DNA of 64,000 nucleotides from Lachnospiraceae bacterium. Lineage in GTDB: Bacteria > Bacillota > Clostridia > Lachnospirales > Lachnospiraceae. The stretch's first letter is position 1. Each line of letters starts with the position of its first letter. Under the pieces are notes generated by a model that ran no database searches, had not been told where the DNA came from, and saw only the letters and a program-made list of their open reading frames with translations. The DNA lies in the NCBI GenBank assembly GCA_017472605.1, contig JAFUPV010000027.1, forward strand, positions 124,001 to 188,000, read 5' to 3'. The translations under genes and the position numbers were made by a program. Positions 8,964-17,965 of the stretch are shown here, piece after piece.

Positions 8964-10080
8964 AAAAACAGCAAGGCATCGCGGAAGCATATTCAGCAAT
9001 ACCATCATCAGCGGTCTGGCAGCCTGTCTGGCAGAGGTGATTCTGGTCGTGAACACCTCCGCCATCGATGGCCTGCTTCTTGAGGCAGGGTACAGCAGTT
9101 CCCTGGTTCAGCTGACGGGAAACCACATGATCGCTCTTCTCGGCATCTACCTTCTGCTGGGAATCGGCGTTTACGCGGTTGTGTTTGGCGTGCTTCAGTA
9201 CCGGGACATCCGCTATCTGCGGCAGATATCCGCTGCCCTGCAGGATGTGTCGGAAGGAAACATGGAGCGCAGTGTGCCGGTAATCGGTGATGATGAGCTG
9301 TCGGACATTGCTCTGCAGGTGAACCATATGATGGATGAGATCCGCATGCTGATGGAGAAGGAAAAAGAGGCGGAGCAGACGAAAAACGATCTGATCACCA
9401 ACGTGGCGCACGACCTGCGTACCCCGCTGACGTCCATCATCGGCTATCTGGATCTGATCCAGAAGCAGCCGGGGCTGGATGAAGAAAAACGGCAGAGCTA
9501 CCTGAAGATTGCCTATGATAAATCAAGACATCTTCAGACCATGATCGAGGAACTGTTTGGCTTTACCAAGCTGAATTACGGAAAACAGACGGCGACGATG
9601 CAGAAGCTGGACATCATTGAACTGCTGGGACAGCTGCTGGAGGAATCCTATGCGGTTCTGGAGCAGAACGGGATGGAGTATTCCTACCGGCCGCTTGTCA
9701 GCTCGCAGATGGTGCTGGGAGACGGAGTTCTTCTTGCCCGTCTGTTTGACAATCTGATCAGCAATGCGGTCAAATATGGAAAAGAGGGAAAGCGGCTGCT
9801 GGTGGAGGCTGATGTGAAAAACGGAAGAGTCACCGTGTCCGTTGTGAACTATGGAAAAGTAATCCCGCGCAGGGATCTGGAGCACATTTTTGACAAGTTC
9901 TACCGGGCGGAACAGTCACGTTCCACGCAGACCGGAGGAACCGGATTGGGACTTGCCATTGCAAAGAACATCGTTGAGCTGCATAACGGTTTGATCCGGG
10001 CCCAGAGCAGTCTGAGCGGAACTGTATTTGAAGTAGAACTGCCGGTATGGGACGGCAGAGAAAAGGAGGCAGGGGAATGA
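8953..10080 (+). CDS. Sensor histidine kinase (VanS-like)
   Basis: Partner of the preceding response regulator. Two membrane segments flank a short extracellular loop (about residues 15-35 and 60-85), then comes a HAMP-like linker, the dimerisation/phospho-acceptor helix with His in VAHDLRTPLTSI, and an HATPase domain with NLISNAVKY, FDKFYRAEQSRS and GTGLGLAIAK. No ATG is available near the front. TTG 8953 sits 12 nt after GGGGAG, while TTG 8941 has no spacing for one, so 8953 is preferred; both overlap the regulator. About 375 residues. Confidence 0.9.
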   Translation: MSSKKTARHRGSIFSNTIISGLAACLAEVILVVNTSAIDGLLLEAGYSSSLVQLTGNHMIALLGIYLLLGIGVYAVVFGVLQYRDIRYLRQISAALQDVSEGNMERSVPVIGDDELSDIALQVNHMMDEIRMLMEKEKEAEQTKNDLITNVAHDLRTPLTSIIGYLDLIQKQPGLDEEKRQSYLKIAYDKSRHLQTMIEELFGFTKLNYGKQTATMQKLDIIELLGQLLEESYAVLEQNGMEYSYRPLVSSQMVLGDGVLLARLFDNLISNAVKYGKEGKRLLVEADVKNGRVTVSVVNYGKVIPRRDLEHIFDKFYRAEQSRSTQTGGTGLGLAIAKNIVELHNGLIRAQSSLSGTVFEVELPVWDGREKEAGE

Positions 10081-11915
10081 AGCGAAATCGTTTGTTAACC
10101 TGCCTGTTTTTGTGCGGGTTTCTTGCACTGGTCCTGACCGGCTGCACGACGGGACGGATCATGTCCTACAGCTACAGCGGTTCTGTGATCGTAACTGTGG
10201 GGATGGGGACACGTGCTCCCTACACACCGGGAAAACTGGTTCCTGTCAGCATTCAGGTCAGCGGCGACTATGCCGATTCCGGGCATCAGGTGACCGTAAC
10301 GGTTCCCACCAGTGAACGTGATTTTTACTGTTACCAGAAACAGCTGACGGATGAACCGTCCCAGAAGATTGAAATGGCGGTTCCTGTTTCCCCGGACAGT
10401 CGGCAGATGGTGGTGGAAGTGGTAAACGCCCGCGGCAATGTGGTCTACAGTCGGACCTGCTCCTACCAGTTCGCGGATCTGGACACAAAGGCAGGAGAGA
10501 TTCTGGTCGGTCTTGTCGGTGTAACCTCCGAAACAGACATCTGGAACTTTCCCTATTCTTATAATGATACGCATTTTCAGGTCCGCGCCGTCTCCATTGA
10601 GCCGCGGAATCTGCTTGGAATCCAGGAAGCCTATGACAGTTACAGCCTGCTGGTTCTCTCGGTAAATGCGGTCAATTCCATGACAAGAGAACAGAAAGAA
10701 GGAATCAGCAGCTGGGTCGAGCAGGGAGGCTGCGTGCTGCTGCTTGGAAGCCGCAGCACGGCGCAGGAGCTGGGACTTGATACCGGCAACCGGATCGAAA
10801 GCGTCAGCTTTGCGGAAGATGCCCATGTGAATGGCTATGCGGTGGAACGCGGATTCCTGTGGCTGATGATTCCACGTGTATTTGAAATGCAGTTTACGGA
10901 GTCCGAGCAGATAACGCTTCTTGAAATCCTTCTGAACGAACGGCTGCTCCAGTCTGTCAATCAGGTGCAGAATACCAGAAAGCTGGAATCGGTTGTGACA
11001 GACGCGCTGGACAGTCAGGAAAACGTAACGGAAGTAGCGGACCTCGGAATCTATTTTACGATTTTTGCCGTCTATCTGCTTGTGGTCCTGCCCGGTGTCT
11101 GGCTGTTTCTCAGGAGAAAAGACAGGCTGTCTCTGTTTCGGATGTTCGTCTGCACGGCAGCTGTCGCCGTCTGTGCGCTGATCTGGTTCGTTGGAAGCAA
11201 GACGAGATTTTCCGAACCGTTTCTCCACAGCATCACAATCCGCGATTACTCCGGAACGACGGTTCGCCGCACCACTTTTTTCAGTGTGCAGGCGCCAAGC
11301 AATTACGGCTATGAGATCAGTCTTCTGCCCGGCTATGAGATCAAACCGCTGCAGAGAGAAGAGAGCTGGTCAGAGGATTATTACGACCAGTACAGCCGCC
11401 ATACAGCAGAAATTCTCCATTCTCCGGACGAGATCAGACTTCGCATGGACAACCTGATTGCGTTTGCCTCCCGCTATTTCATGATGACAAATGAGGAACC
11501 CTGTGAGGAAAAGCTGACAGGTCAGGTTGTCTGGGGGACGGAAACGGTGACCGGCATGTTCACAAACCAGCTGAGCTGCGATCTTTCCCAGGTGCTGATC
11601 CAGGCGGGAAATTCCGTTTTTCTTCTGGATGAGTGGAAGGCGGGCGAATCGTTTGATCTGGAGGAAGCCTGCGACGCGGAAACCTGTCAGAAAGTTTCTC
11701 TGGAACTGTTTCTGGAGGGAAGCTATCGGCATCCGTCAGGCTGGGACATGACTTACAGCCGGCTTTACGAGATCATGACCAGACAGAAAGCCGGGTTTGG
11801 TAAGGACGGGATTTTTGTGATGGGACTGGCACCGCAGGATGGTTCCATCCAGATGAAAACTGCCTATGAACAGGATGCAGTCAGCTTCATCATGGCTCAG
11901 GTGATTACCGAATAA
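10077..11915 (+). CDS. Large lipoprotein / membrane protein with GATase-like domain, unknown function
   Basis: A 612-residue protein that overlaps the kinase stop by ATGA (start 10077, AAGGAGG upstream). A signal peptide ends in a lipobox (LVLTGC), so the N-terminus is probably lipidated outside. An extracellular part includes SWVEQGGCVLLLGS, resembling the glutamine-amidotransferase-like fold of GldG/DUF4350-type proteins. Two membrane segments follow at about residues 325-350 and 358-378, then a second soluble domain. Genes for an ABC ATPase and permease follow directly, suggesting a three-part complex. The family is not firmly recognised. Confidence 0.7.
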   Translation: MKRNRLLTCLFLCGFLALVLTGCTTGRIMSYSYSGSVIVTVGMGTRAPYTPGKLVPVSIQVSGDYADSGHQVTVTVPTSERDFYCYQKQLTDEPSQKIEMAVPVSPDSRQMVVEVVNARGNVVYSRTCSYQFADLDTKAGEILVGLVGVTSETDIWNFPYSYNDTHFQVRAVSIEPRNLLGIQEAYDSYSLLVLSVNAVNSMTREQKEGISSWVEQGGCVLLLGSRSTAQELGLDTGNRIESVSFAEDAHVNGYAVERGFLWLMIPRVFEMQFTESEQITLLEILLNERLLQSVNQVQNTRKLESVVTDALDSQENVTEVADLGIYFTIFAVYLLVVLPGVWLFLRRKDRLSLFRMFVCTAAVAVCALIWFVGSKTRFSEPFLHSITIRDYSGTTVRRTTFFSVQAPSNYGYEISLLPGYEIKPLQREESWSEDYYDQYSRHTAEILHSPDEIRLRMDNLIAFASRYFMMTNEEPCEEKLTGQVVWGTETVTGMFTNQLSCDLSQVLIQAGNSVFLLDEWKAGESFDLEEACDAETCQKVSLELFLEGSYRHPSGWDMTYSRLYEIMTRQKAGFGKDGIFVMGLAPQDGSIQMKTAYEQDAVSFIMAQVITE

Positions 11916-11951
11916 ATGATTACAAAGACAGGACAGGAGGTGTGTGCGGCA

Positions 11952-12869
11952 GTGCTTATCATGAGAGAAGTTGTAAAGAAGGTTCGCCGCCATTACCTGG
12001 CAGACGGATTGAATCTCCATGCGCCGGGAGGCAGTCTCTATGCTCTGGTTGGGAGAAGCGGCAGCGGAAAAACAGCGGCACTGAAGCTTTGTGCGGGAAT
12101 GATGGATCCGGACAGCGGTACGGTATTGATCAATGGTCTTTCCATGCACGACAGAGAAAACCGGAAAAAGAGAAGCCGTCTGATCGGCTACATGGACGAG
12201 ATCAACAGCAGCTATCCAAATCTCCACGTAATTGAGTATCTGGAATTTTACTCCCATGTATACGGATTTTATGGCCTGTCGGCAAGAGAACGCTGTCTGG
12301 AGCTTCTGTGGATGGCAGGGCTGGAACGAAAGGCGGATACGCTGCTTGTCAATCTGTCGGAAAGCGCGCAGCGTCAGCTGGAATTTCTTCGAACGCTGAT
12401 TCACCATCCGCCGCTGCTGCTTCTGGACAATCCGTTTGACAAAATGGCGACACAGGAACGCCAGCTGACCCAGGAGATCATGTCACGGCTGGCCGCAGAG
12501 GGGACAACCATTGTTCTCACCTCGTCCTCCATTCCCCATGTGCTGGATTTCTGTCATAACATCGGTCTGATTGAAGAGGGACGGATGCTGGCAGAGGGAA
12601 CCAGGGACGAGGTCATGAGAAAAATCAGGGAAAGCGCGCCGCTGTACATGGAGATCCGCAGCGGTCAGGAAAAGGCGGTTCAGATGCTTTATCAGAACCC
12701 GAAAGTCAAATCGCTGACCTATGACAGGAACTATTTCATGGTTCACTATTCCGGGGATCAGGAGGAAGAGGTGCAGCTGCTGAAAGAACTGATCGATGCC
12801 GGGATCGGAGTCAGCTCCTTTCACCGCGGACAGGGTAGCCTGGAGGATCTGGCAAGCCATTTAAGCTGA
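11952..12869 (+). CDS. ABC transporter ATP-binding protein with degenerate catalytic motifs
   Basis: About 305 residues. Walker A is intact (GRSGSGKT) and the Q-loop region is present. The signature LSGGQ is replaced by LSESAQ, Walker B reads LLLLDNPFD with Asn where the catalytic Glu is expected, and the H-loop His is absent (TSSSIPHV). By analogy with other ABC proteins, ATP binding should persist but hydrolysis be weak. GTG 11952 follows AGGAGG with 11-nt spacing; ATG 11916 immediately after the previous stop lacks a good site. It works with the lipoprotein before it and the permease after it. Confidence 0.85.
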   Translation: MLIMREVVKKVRRHYLADGLNLHAPGGSLYALVGRSGSGKTAALKLCAGMMDPDSGTVLINGLSMHDRENRKKRSRLIGYMDEINSSYPNLHVIEYLEFYSHVYGFYGLSARERCLELLWMAGLERKADTLLVNLSESAQRQLEFLRTLIHHPPLLLLDNPFDKMATQERQLTQEIMSRLAAEGTTIVLTSSSIPHVLDFCHNIGLIEEGRMLAEGTRDEVMRKIRESAPLYMEIRSGQEKAVQMLYQNPKVKSLTYDRNYFMVHYSGDQEEEVQLLKELIDAGIGVSSFHRGQGSLEDLASHLS

Positions 12870-13031
12870 CCTGGACAGCCGGCATCGATGGCGAATGGAA
12901 GCCAGAAGGATCCGGCAGGCCATTGAATCCGGCCGGCCAGGGAAAATCGTGGAAGATGGTTCCGGTCTGTTTCGGGAATGGAGCAGAGAGAAACGGAAAG
13001 AAGAAAACAGGAAGAACAGGGAGGGGTATGG

Positions 13032-13907
13032 ATGATCCATCTGCCAAAGAAAAATCCGGTCTATGAGAAAGAACTCTGGTCGGCAAACCGATCCGCTTTT
13101 TTTGCGCTTGCAATCATGGCATATCATGCAATCATGGCAGTCATTGCGCTGGCAGTGTTTTCCAACATGCTGAGCGTGATCCGGGAACAGGGACAGGGAA
13201 ACTATTCGCTGATGCTGCAGATGTATCTGATCCTGGCAATGGTCGAGTGTATGCTGGTGATCTGCATCATTCCCGGCATCGCGGGAAGTGGAATCGCCAA
13301 AGAACGGGAGCGTCATGCGCTGGAGCTGATGCAGATTTCAGGGATCAGCGCATGGAAAATCGTGCTTGGCAAGCTGAAATCCTACATGAACACAGCAATC
13401 GTACTGATCCTGTCCGGAAGTCCGGCACTTGCGCTGGTTTATGTGTATGGAGGAATCCAGATCAGTGATTTCATAGCGGGAGCCACGATTCTGGCGCTGA
13501 TCGCCGGGTATCTGTGCAACATCTGTCTGTTCTGTTCCGCTATTTCAAGAAAACCGGGACATGCCATTGTCATCTCCTATGGTGCGGTTCTTTTTCTGAT
13601 TGGCGGAACACTCCTCATCCATTATGCGCAGTTTCTCCTGGTCGGCCAGACCTACGGAGAAAGCATCGGCAGCCCCATTGCGTGGTATCACTATCTGTTG
13701 CTGCTGAATCCTCTCGTTACCTTTTTTGAGGTCATGAATCAGCAGGCGGGATCGAAGGCATTCATTTTCGACATGATCAATTATCAGGGAAATTACCGGC
13801 CGAACTGGGTGACGGAAAACTGGATCACCATCAGTTTAATGCTCCAGCTGGCTGTTGGTGCCCTGCTGCTGATCGCTACTGTGTACGAAGTAAAAAGAAA
13901 ACGATAA
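13032..13907 (+). CDS. ABC-2 type permease
   Basis: A 291-residue integral membrane protein beginning with the NPVYEKELW motif typical of ABC-2 permeases, then about six hydrophobic segments. RERHALELMQISGISAWKIVLGK is the usual cytoplasmic coupling-helix region. ATG 13032 follows GGGAGGGG; an open frame back to 12978 is not needed. A 162-bp spacer separates it from the ATPase gene and contains two copies of ATCCGGCnGGCCA. The gene ends 14 bp from a convergent cysteine desulfurase. The exported substrate is unknown. Confidence 0.88.
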   Translation: MIHLPKKNPVYEKELWSANRSAFFALAIMAYHAIMAVIALAVFSNMLSVIREQGQGNYSLMLQMYLILAMVECMLVICIIPGIAGSGIAKERERHALELMQISGISAWKIVLGKLKSYMNTAIVLILSGSPALALVYVYGGIQISDFIAGATILALIAGYLCNICLFCSAISRKPGHAIVISYGAVLFLIGGTLLIHYAQFLLVGQTYGESIGSPIAWYHYLLLLNPLVTFFEVMNQQAGSKAFIFDMINYQGNYRPNWVTENWITISLMLQLAVGALLLIATVYEVKRKR

Positions 13908-13921
13908 AAGCAATGAAACAA

Positions 13922-15091
13922 TTATCTTCGCAGAATGATCCGGTTATAATCCTCCGAGACACTGCGCAGGTTTTCCAGAATTTCCTCCAGCGCGTCCACC
14001 ACAATGTGAATCTCTTCCTCCGTCGTGTTCCTGCCCAGCGTCAGCCGCAGGGAACCGCGGGCCAGATCATCGGGAAGACCGATTGCCCGGAGAACATGGG
14101 ACGGGGATGAGGAGGAAGCGGTGCAGGCGGAACCGGTAGAGGCGCAGATTCCTTTCATGTCCAGCATGATCAGCAGCGTGGAGCCTTCCACAAACTGGAA
14201 GGAAAAATTGGCGTTTCCCGGCAGACGATTTTTGTGGCTTCCATTGAGCCGCGCATAGGGAATCCGGCGAAGCACCTGCGTGATCAGGAAGTCGCGCAGT
14301 TTTGTTTCTTTTTCCATTGTCTCCGTCATCTGCTCCATGGCAATTGCCGCCGCGGCGCCGAAGCCGACAATTCCCGGTACGTTTTCGGTTCCTGCACGCA
14401 TTCCGTTTTCCTGCGCGCCGCCGAAGAGACGGGGCGGCAGATCAATCCCTTCCCGGACATACAGACAGCCGCAGCCCTTCGGACCGTAAAGCTTGTGCGA
14501 GCTGGCGCTCAGCATATCGATCCCCAGCTCTGCCACATCAATCGGAATCTGTCCGAAGGCCTGAACCGCGTCCGTATGGAACAGGATCCCATGACGGTGG
14601 GCGACGGCAGAAAGAGCGCGGATAGGCTGAATGGTTCCGATCTCATTGTTGGCGAACATGACAGAGACCAGGATCGTGTCCGGGCGGATCGCTTCTTCCA
14701 GCTGTTTCGGCGTCACAAATCCGTCTTCACTGACAGGAAGTCTGGTCACCTCAAATCCGTTTTCTTCCAGATAATCAAGCGTATGAAGAATGGCATGGTG
14801 TTCCATGTTTGTGGATATGATATGCCGCCCTTTGGACGCGGACATCCGGGCAGTGGAGCAGAGGACCCAGTTGTCGGCCTCCGTTCCGCCGGAAGTGAAA
14901 AAAATCCGGTCCGGTGAGGCGGATATGAGAGCGGCAGTCTGTTCCCTGGCGCGGGTGATCGCCGCGCGGGCGTCGTAGCCGTAGTCATAGGCGGAGGAAG
15001 GATTGCCGCAGGAAGAAGTCAGCCAGGGCGTCATGGCGGCAAAAACGCCGGGATCAACGGCAGTCGTTGCAGCGTGATCAAGATATATCAT
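13922..15091 (-). CDS. Cysteine desulfurase (NifS/IscS family)
   Basis: A PLP enzyme that takes sulfur from cysteine for Fe-S clusters or thio-modification. 389 residues, full length: YLDHAATTAVD at the N-terminus, the PLP lysine in SASSHKLYGPKG, and the active-site Cys in STGSACTASSSSPSH. The start ATG at 15091 is preceded by ATGAGGACA. No iscU or thiI lies next to it here, so the sulfur acceptor is unknown. A perfect 15-bp palindrome sits 15 nt upstream of the start codon. Confidence 0.94.
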   Translation of the reverse strand: MIYLDHAATTAVDPGVFAAMTPWLTSSCGNPSSAYDYGYDARAAITRAREQTAALISASPDRIFFTSGGTEADNWVLCSTARMSASKGRHIISTNMEHHAILHTLDYLEENGFEVTRLPVSEDGFVTPKQLEEAIRPDTILVSVMFANNEIGTIQPIRALSAVAHRHGILFHTDAVQAFGQIPIDVAELGIDMLSASSHKLYGPKGCGCLYVREGIDLPPRLFGGAQENGMRAGTENVPGIVGFGAAAAIAMEQMTETMEKETKLRDFLITQVLRRIPYARLNGSHKNRLPGNANFSFQFVEGSTLLIMLDMKGICASTGSACTASSSSPSHVLRAIGLPDDLARGSLRLTLGRNTTEEEIHIVVDALEEILENLRSVSEDYNRIILRR

Positions 15092-15106
15092 AGTGTCCTC
15101 ATTTCT

Positions 15107-15121
15107 GCGCGGTAACCGCGC
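15107..15121. promoter_or_regulatory. 15-bp perfect palindrome upstream of cysteine desulfurase
   Basis: GCGCGGT-A-ACCGCGC is perfectly symmetric and lies in the 5' leader of the minus-strand desulfurase gene. It could be a repressor operator or a short RNA hairpin. No matching regulator is visible in the window. Confidence 0.4.
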
Positions 15122-15213
15122 TTAAGAATCAGCTTGGGCAGATCCGTGCTGTTATTTGCTATAGTATATGCAGTATAACACAGAAATCTTTCGAAGGAAA
15201 TCACGAAATAGAG

Positions 15214-15242
15214 TTGTCAGGAAGTGGGAAAAATAGTATAAT
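15214..15242 (+). promoter_or_regulatory. Sigma-A promoter of asnS
   Basis: TTGTCA (15214-15219), a 17-bp spacer and a perfect TATAAT (15237-15242). The expected start near 15249 gives a leader of about 150 nt before asnS. Confidence 0.8.
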
Positions 15243-15254
15243 GAAAGGTGAAGT

Positions 15255-15388
15255 GTGCCCAAAGATACCAGAGGGCACCGGATCCGGTCCGGACAGTCAG
15301 GCGATGGCCGGATTCTGAAAAACTGCAGATACGAAGGGGCTGTGCCAGCTCCGAAGATGTAAGCCGGCGGAAACTGAGGAGAGCCGGC
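15255..15388 (+). promoter_or_regulatory. Structured 5' leader of asnS (three hairpins)
   Basis: Three perfect or near-perfect stems lie between promoter and gene: GTGCCC/GGGCAC (15255-15278), GGGGCT/AGCTCC (15336-15352) and GCCGGC/GCCGGC (15363-15388). The last ends only about 5 nt before the ribosome binding site. No T-box consensus (GGTGGTACCGCG) is present, so this is not a recognised T-box. Confidence 0.5.
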
Positions 15389-15401
15389 AGAAAGAGGAAA
15401 T

Positions 15402-16793
15402 ATGGAAATTTTAACAATTCGCGAAGTATTTAAAAACACCGAGCAGTATCTTGATAAGGAAATCACTGTGGGCGGATGGATCCGCAGCATCCGTGATTCC
15501 AAAACCTTTGGTTTCATCGTGTTAAGCGACGGAACCTATTTTGAGCCGCTCCAGATTGTTTATCACGATACCATGGAAAATTTTGCGGCTGTGTCCAGGA
15601 GCAACGTTGGTGCTGCTCTCATCGTAACCGGAACGCTGGTTGCAACGCCTCAGGCAAAGCAGCCCTTTGAGATCCAGGCAAAGACGGTAGAGATCGAGGG
15701 CGCCTCCTCTCCGGACTATCCGCTTCAGAAAAAGCGCCACACCATGGAATACCTGCGTACCATGACCCATCTGCGTCCGCGTACCAACACGTTCCAGGCT
15801 GTGTTCCGCGTTCGTTCCCTGATTGCCTACGCAATCCATCAGTTCTTCCAGGAGCGTGATTTTGTTTATGTCCATACGCCAATCATCACCGGAAGCGACT
15901 GTGAGGGTGCAGGCGAGATGTTCCAGGTGACAACAATGGATCTGAACAACATTCCGAAAAACGAAGACGGCTCCATCGATTACAGCCAGGATTTCTTCGG
16001 CAAGCCGACCAACCTGACCGTAAGCGGCCAGTTAAACGGTGAGACCTACGCAATGGCATTCCGCAACATCTATACCTTCGGACCGACTTTCCGTGCGGAG
16101 AATTCCAACACGACCCGCCATGCGGCTGAGTTCTGGATGATCGAGCCGGAGATCGCGTTTGCGGATCTGCAGGATGACATGAAGCTGGCGGAGGACATGT
16201 TAAAGTATGTAATCCGCTACGTTCTGGAGCACGCTCCGCAGGAGATGAATTTCTTCAACAGCTTCATCGACAAGGGACTTCTGGACCGTCTCAACCATGT
16301 GCTGAATTCCGAGTTTGGCCGTGTAACCTATACGGAAGCAATTGAGCTGTTACAGCAGCATAACGATAAATTTGACTATAAGGTTTCCTGGGGCTGTGAC
16401 CTGCAGACCGAGCATGAGCGCTACCTGACAGAAGAGATCTTCAAGCGTCCGGTATTCGTAACCGACTATCCGAAGGAGATCAAGGCATTCTACATGAAGC
16501 TCAACGAGGATGGAAAGACCGTTGCCGCGATGGACTGTCTTGTTCCGGGCATCGGAGAGATCATCGGCGGAAGCCAGCGTGAGGATGACTATGAAAAGCT
16601 GGCAGGAAGAATGAAGGAACTGGGTCTGAAGGAAGAGGACTACAAGTTCTATCTGGATCTGCGCCGTTTCGGTTCTGCCCGCCATGCAGGCTTCGGTCTT
16701 GGCTTTGAGCGCTGCGTGATGTATCTGACCGGCATGGGCAACATCCGCGACGTGCTTCCGTTCCCGAGAACCGTAAACAACTGCGAGCTGTAA
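15402..16793 (+). CDS. asnS: Asparaginyl-tRNA synthetase
   Basis: Charges tRNA-Asn. 463 residues, the standard bacterial length. N-terminal OB-fold anticodon domain ([17 protein letters not shown]), then the class II core with motif 2 ([21 protein letters not shown]) and motif 3 ([15 protein letters not shown]). The Asn-type motif 2 separates it from AspRS. RBS AGAGGAAAT precedes ATG 15402. It is transcribed from a strong promoter with a long structured leader. A GC-rich inverted repeat without a T-run follows the stop at about 16804-16848. Confidence 0.96.
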   Translation: MEILTIREVFKNTEQYLDKEITVGGWIRSIRDSKTFGFIVLSDGTYFEPLQIVYHDTMENFAAVSRSNVGAALIVTGTLVATPQAKQPFEIQAKTVEIEGASSPDYPLQKKRHTMEYLRTMTHLRPRTNTFQAVFRVRSLIAYAIHQFFQERDFVYVHTPIITGSDCEGAGEMFQVTTMDLNNIPKNEDGSIDYSQDFFGKPTNLTVSGQLNGETYAMAFRNIYTFGPTFRAENSNTTRHAAEFWMIEPEIAFADLQDDMKLAEDMLKYVIRYVLEHAPQEMNFFNSFIDKGLLDRLNHVLNSEFGRVTYTEAIELLQQHNDKFDYKVSWGCDLQTEHERYLTEEIFKRPVFVTDYPKEIKAFYMKLNEDGKTVAAMDCLVPGIGEIIGGSQREDDYEKLAGRMKELGLKEEDYKFYLDLRRFGSARHAGFGLGFERCVMYLTGMGNIRDVLPFPRTVNNCEL

Positions 16794-16906
16794 GAAACAG
16801 ATACGGGCCGCCGTCTGCTTTGCCTCTGCAGGGGATGACGGCCCGCAGACATGAGAACCGGCAGCTGTTGGCTGACGGATGAGAAACTGTGGGAAGGAGG
16901 AGACAG

Positions 16907-17965
16907 ATGAGGTTTATACACATTGCCGATGTGCATCTTGGCCGCAGGCCGGATTTCAGCTTTCCCTGGGGAGAAGCCCGGGAGCAGGAGCTCTGGAAAA
17001 CCTTTGCCGCAGTCGTTGACGAGTGCAGGAACCGTGATGTGGATCTGCTGCTGATCGCCGGCGATCTGTTTGATGCGCCGCCTGCGGTGGAGGAATTGAA
17101 TCGTGCCAATGAAATTCTGGCAAATGCGGCACCGACCCAGGTTGTTCTGATCAGCGGCGATCAGGATTTTGTGAAACCGGGCAGTGCCTATGATGAGTAC
17201 ACATGGGCTTCCAACGTCCACTTCCTGAAGGATCCGGATGAAAGCAGTGTCTATCTGGAAGGGCTGGATGCCACTGTTCACGGCATGAGCTATCAGCGTC
17301 CGATTGCTGCGGAGCGTTGTCTGGAAGCGATTCAGCCGGACTTTGACTGTGAATACCGGATTCTTCTTGCCCATGGCGGTGACCAGAAGCACATGCCTTT
17401 TACTCCTGCTGTTCTGGAAAAAGCCGGGTTTGACTATGTGGCTCTTGGCCATGAGCATACCCACCGCTTTCTCGGAAAAGGCCACATGGCCTATGCGGGA
17501 AGTCTGGAGCCGCTGAAAAAGGAGGAACTGGGAAAACACGGCTATATCTTCGGTGAGATTACGGAAGACAGAAGCCGTGCCGTCTTCGTTCCGTTCGCTT
17601 TGCGGGAATATACAACATTAAAAGTCCGCGTGTCGGCCGACATTCTTCAGGAACAGCTGCAGGAACGTCTTAAGGCAGTCATGGAGCGCCAGGGCAGTCA
17701 GCACATTTACCTGATCACACTGGACGGAAAGCATGAGCTGCGTCAGCCGTTTGACACAGAGAGCCTCCTGGCACTGGGCAACGTGGTGGAGGTCAATGAC
17801 CGCACCGTGCCGGACTATGATCTGGTCGGACTGCTGGATTCCCACAAGGATGATGTTGTTGGAATGTATATGGAGGAGCTGCTGAAACGGCCTTCGGATC
17901 CGAAGGTGCAGCGGGCATTGTACTGCGGGCTGGATGCCCTGCTATTTCAGGAGGAACCAAAGTGA
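16907..17965 (+). CDS. SbcD/YhaO-like metallophosphoesterase
   Basis: 352 residues, predicted nuclease subunit of an SbcCD-like complex. Motifs in order: ADVHLG (metal 1), AGDLFD (bridging Asp), SGDQD where the family normally has GNHD, LLAHGG, and the closing LGHEHTH. The GDQD change alters a metal-binding Asn and the catalytic His, so activity may be weakened. ATG 16907 follows GGAAGGAGGAG. Its stop overlaps the GTG of the partner ATPase gene by 4 bp, indicating coupled translation. Confidence 0.88.
   Translation: MRFIHIADVHLGRRPDFSFPWGEAREQELWKTFAAVVDECRNRDVDLLLIAGDLFDAPPAVEELNRANEILANAAPTQVVLISGDQDFVKPGSAYDEYTWASNVHFLKDPDESSVYLEGLDATVHGMSYQRPIAAERCLEAIQPDFDCEYRILLAHGGDQKHMPFTPAVLEKAGFDYVALGHEHTHRFLGKGHMAYAGSLEPLKKEELGKHGYIFGEITEDRSRAVFVPFALREYTTLKVRVSADILQEQLQERLKAVMERQGSQHIYLITLDGKHELRQPFDTESLLALGNVVEVNDRTVPDYDLVGLLDSHKDDVVGMYMEELLKRPSDPKVQRALYCGLDALLFQEEPK

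Noticed and set aside
15249..15401. T-box riboswitch before asnS
   Set aside because: The T-box consensus and specifier-loop layout are not present in the leader.
16804..16848. GC-rich inverted repeat after asnS as an intrinsic terminator
   Set aside because: The stem is imperfect and no T-run follows; it may be an mRNA 3' structure, but termination is not supported.
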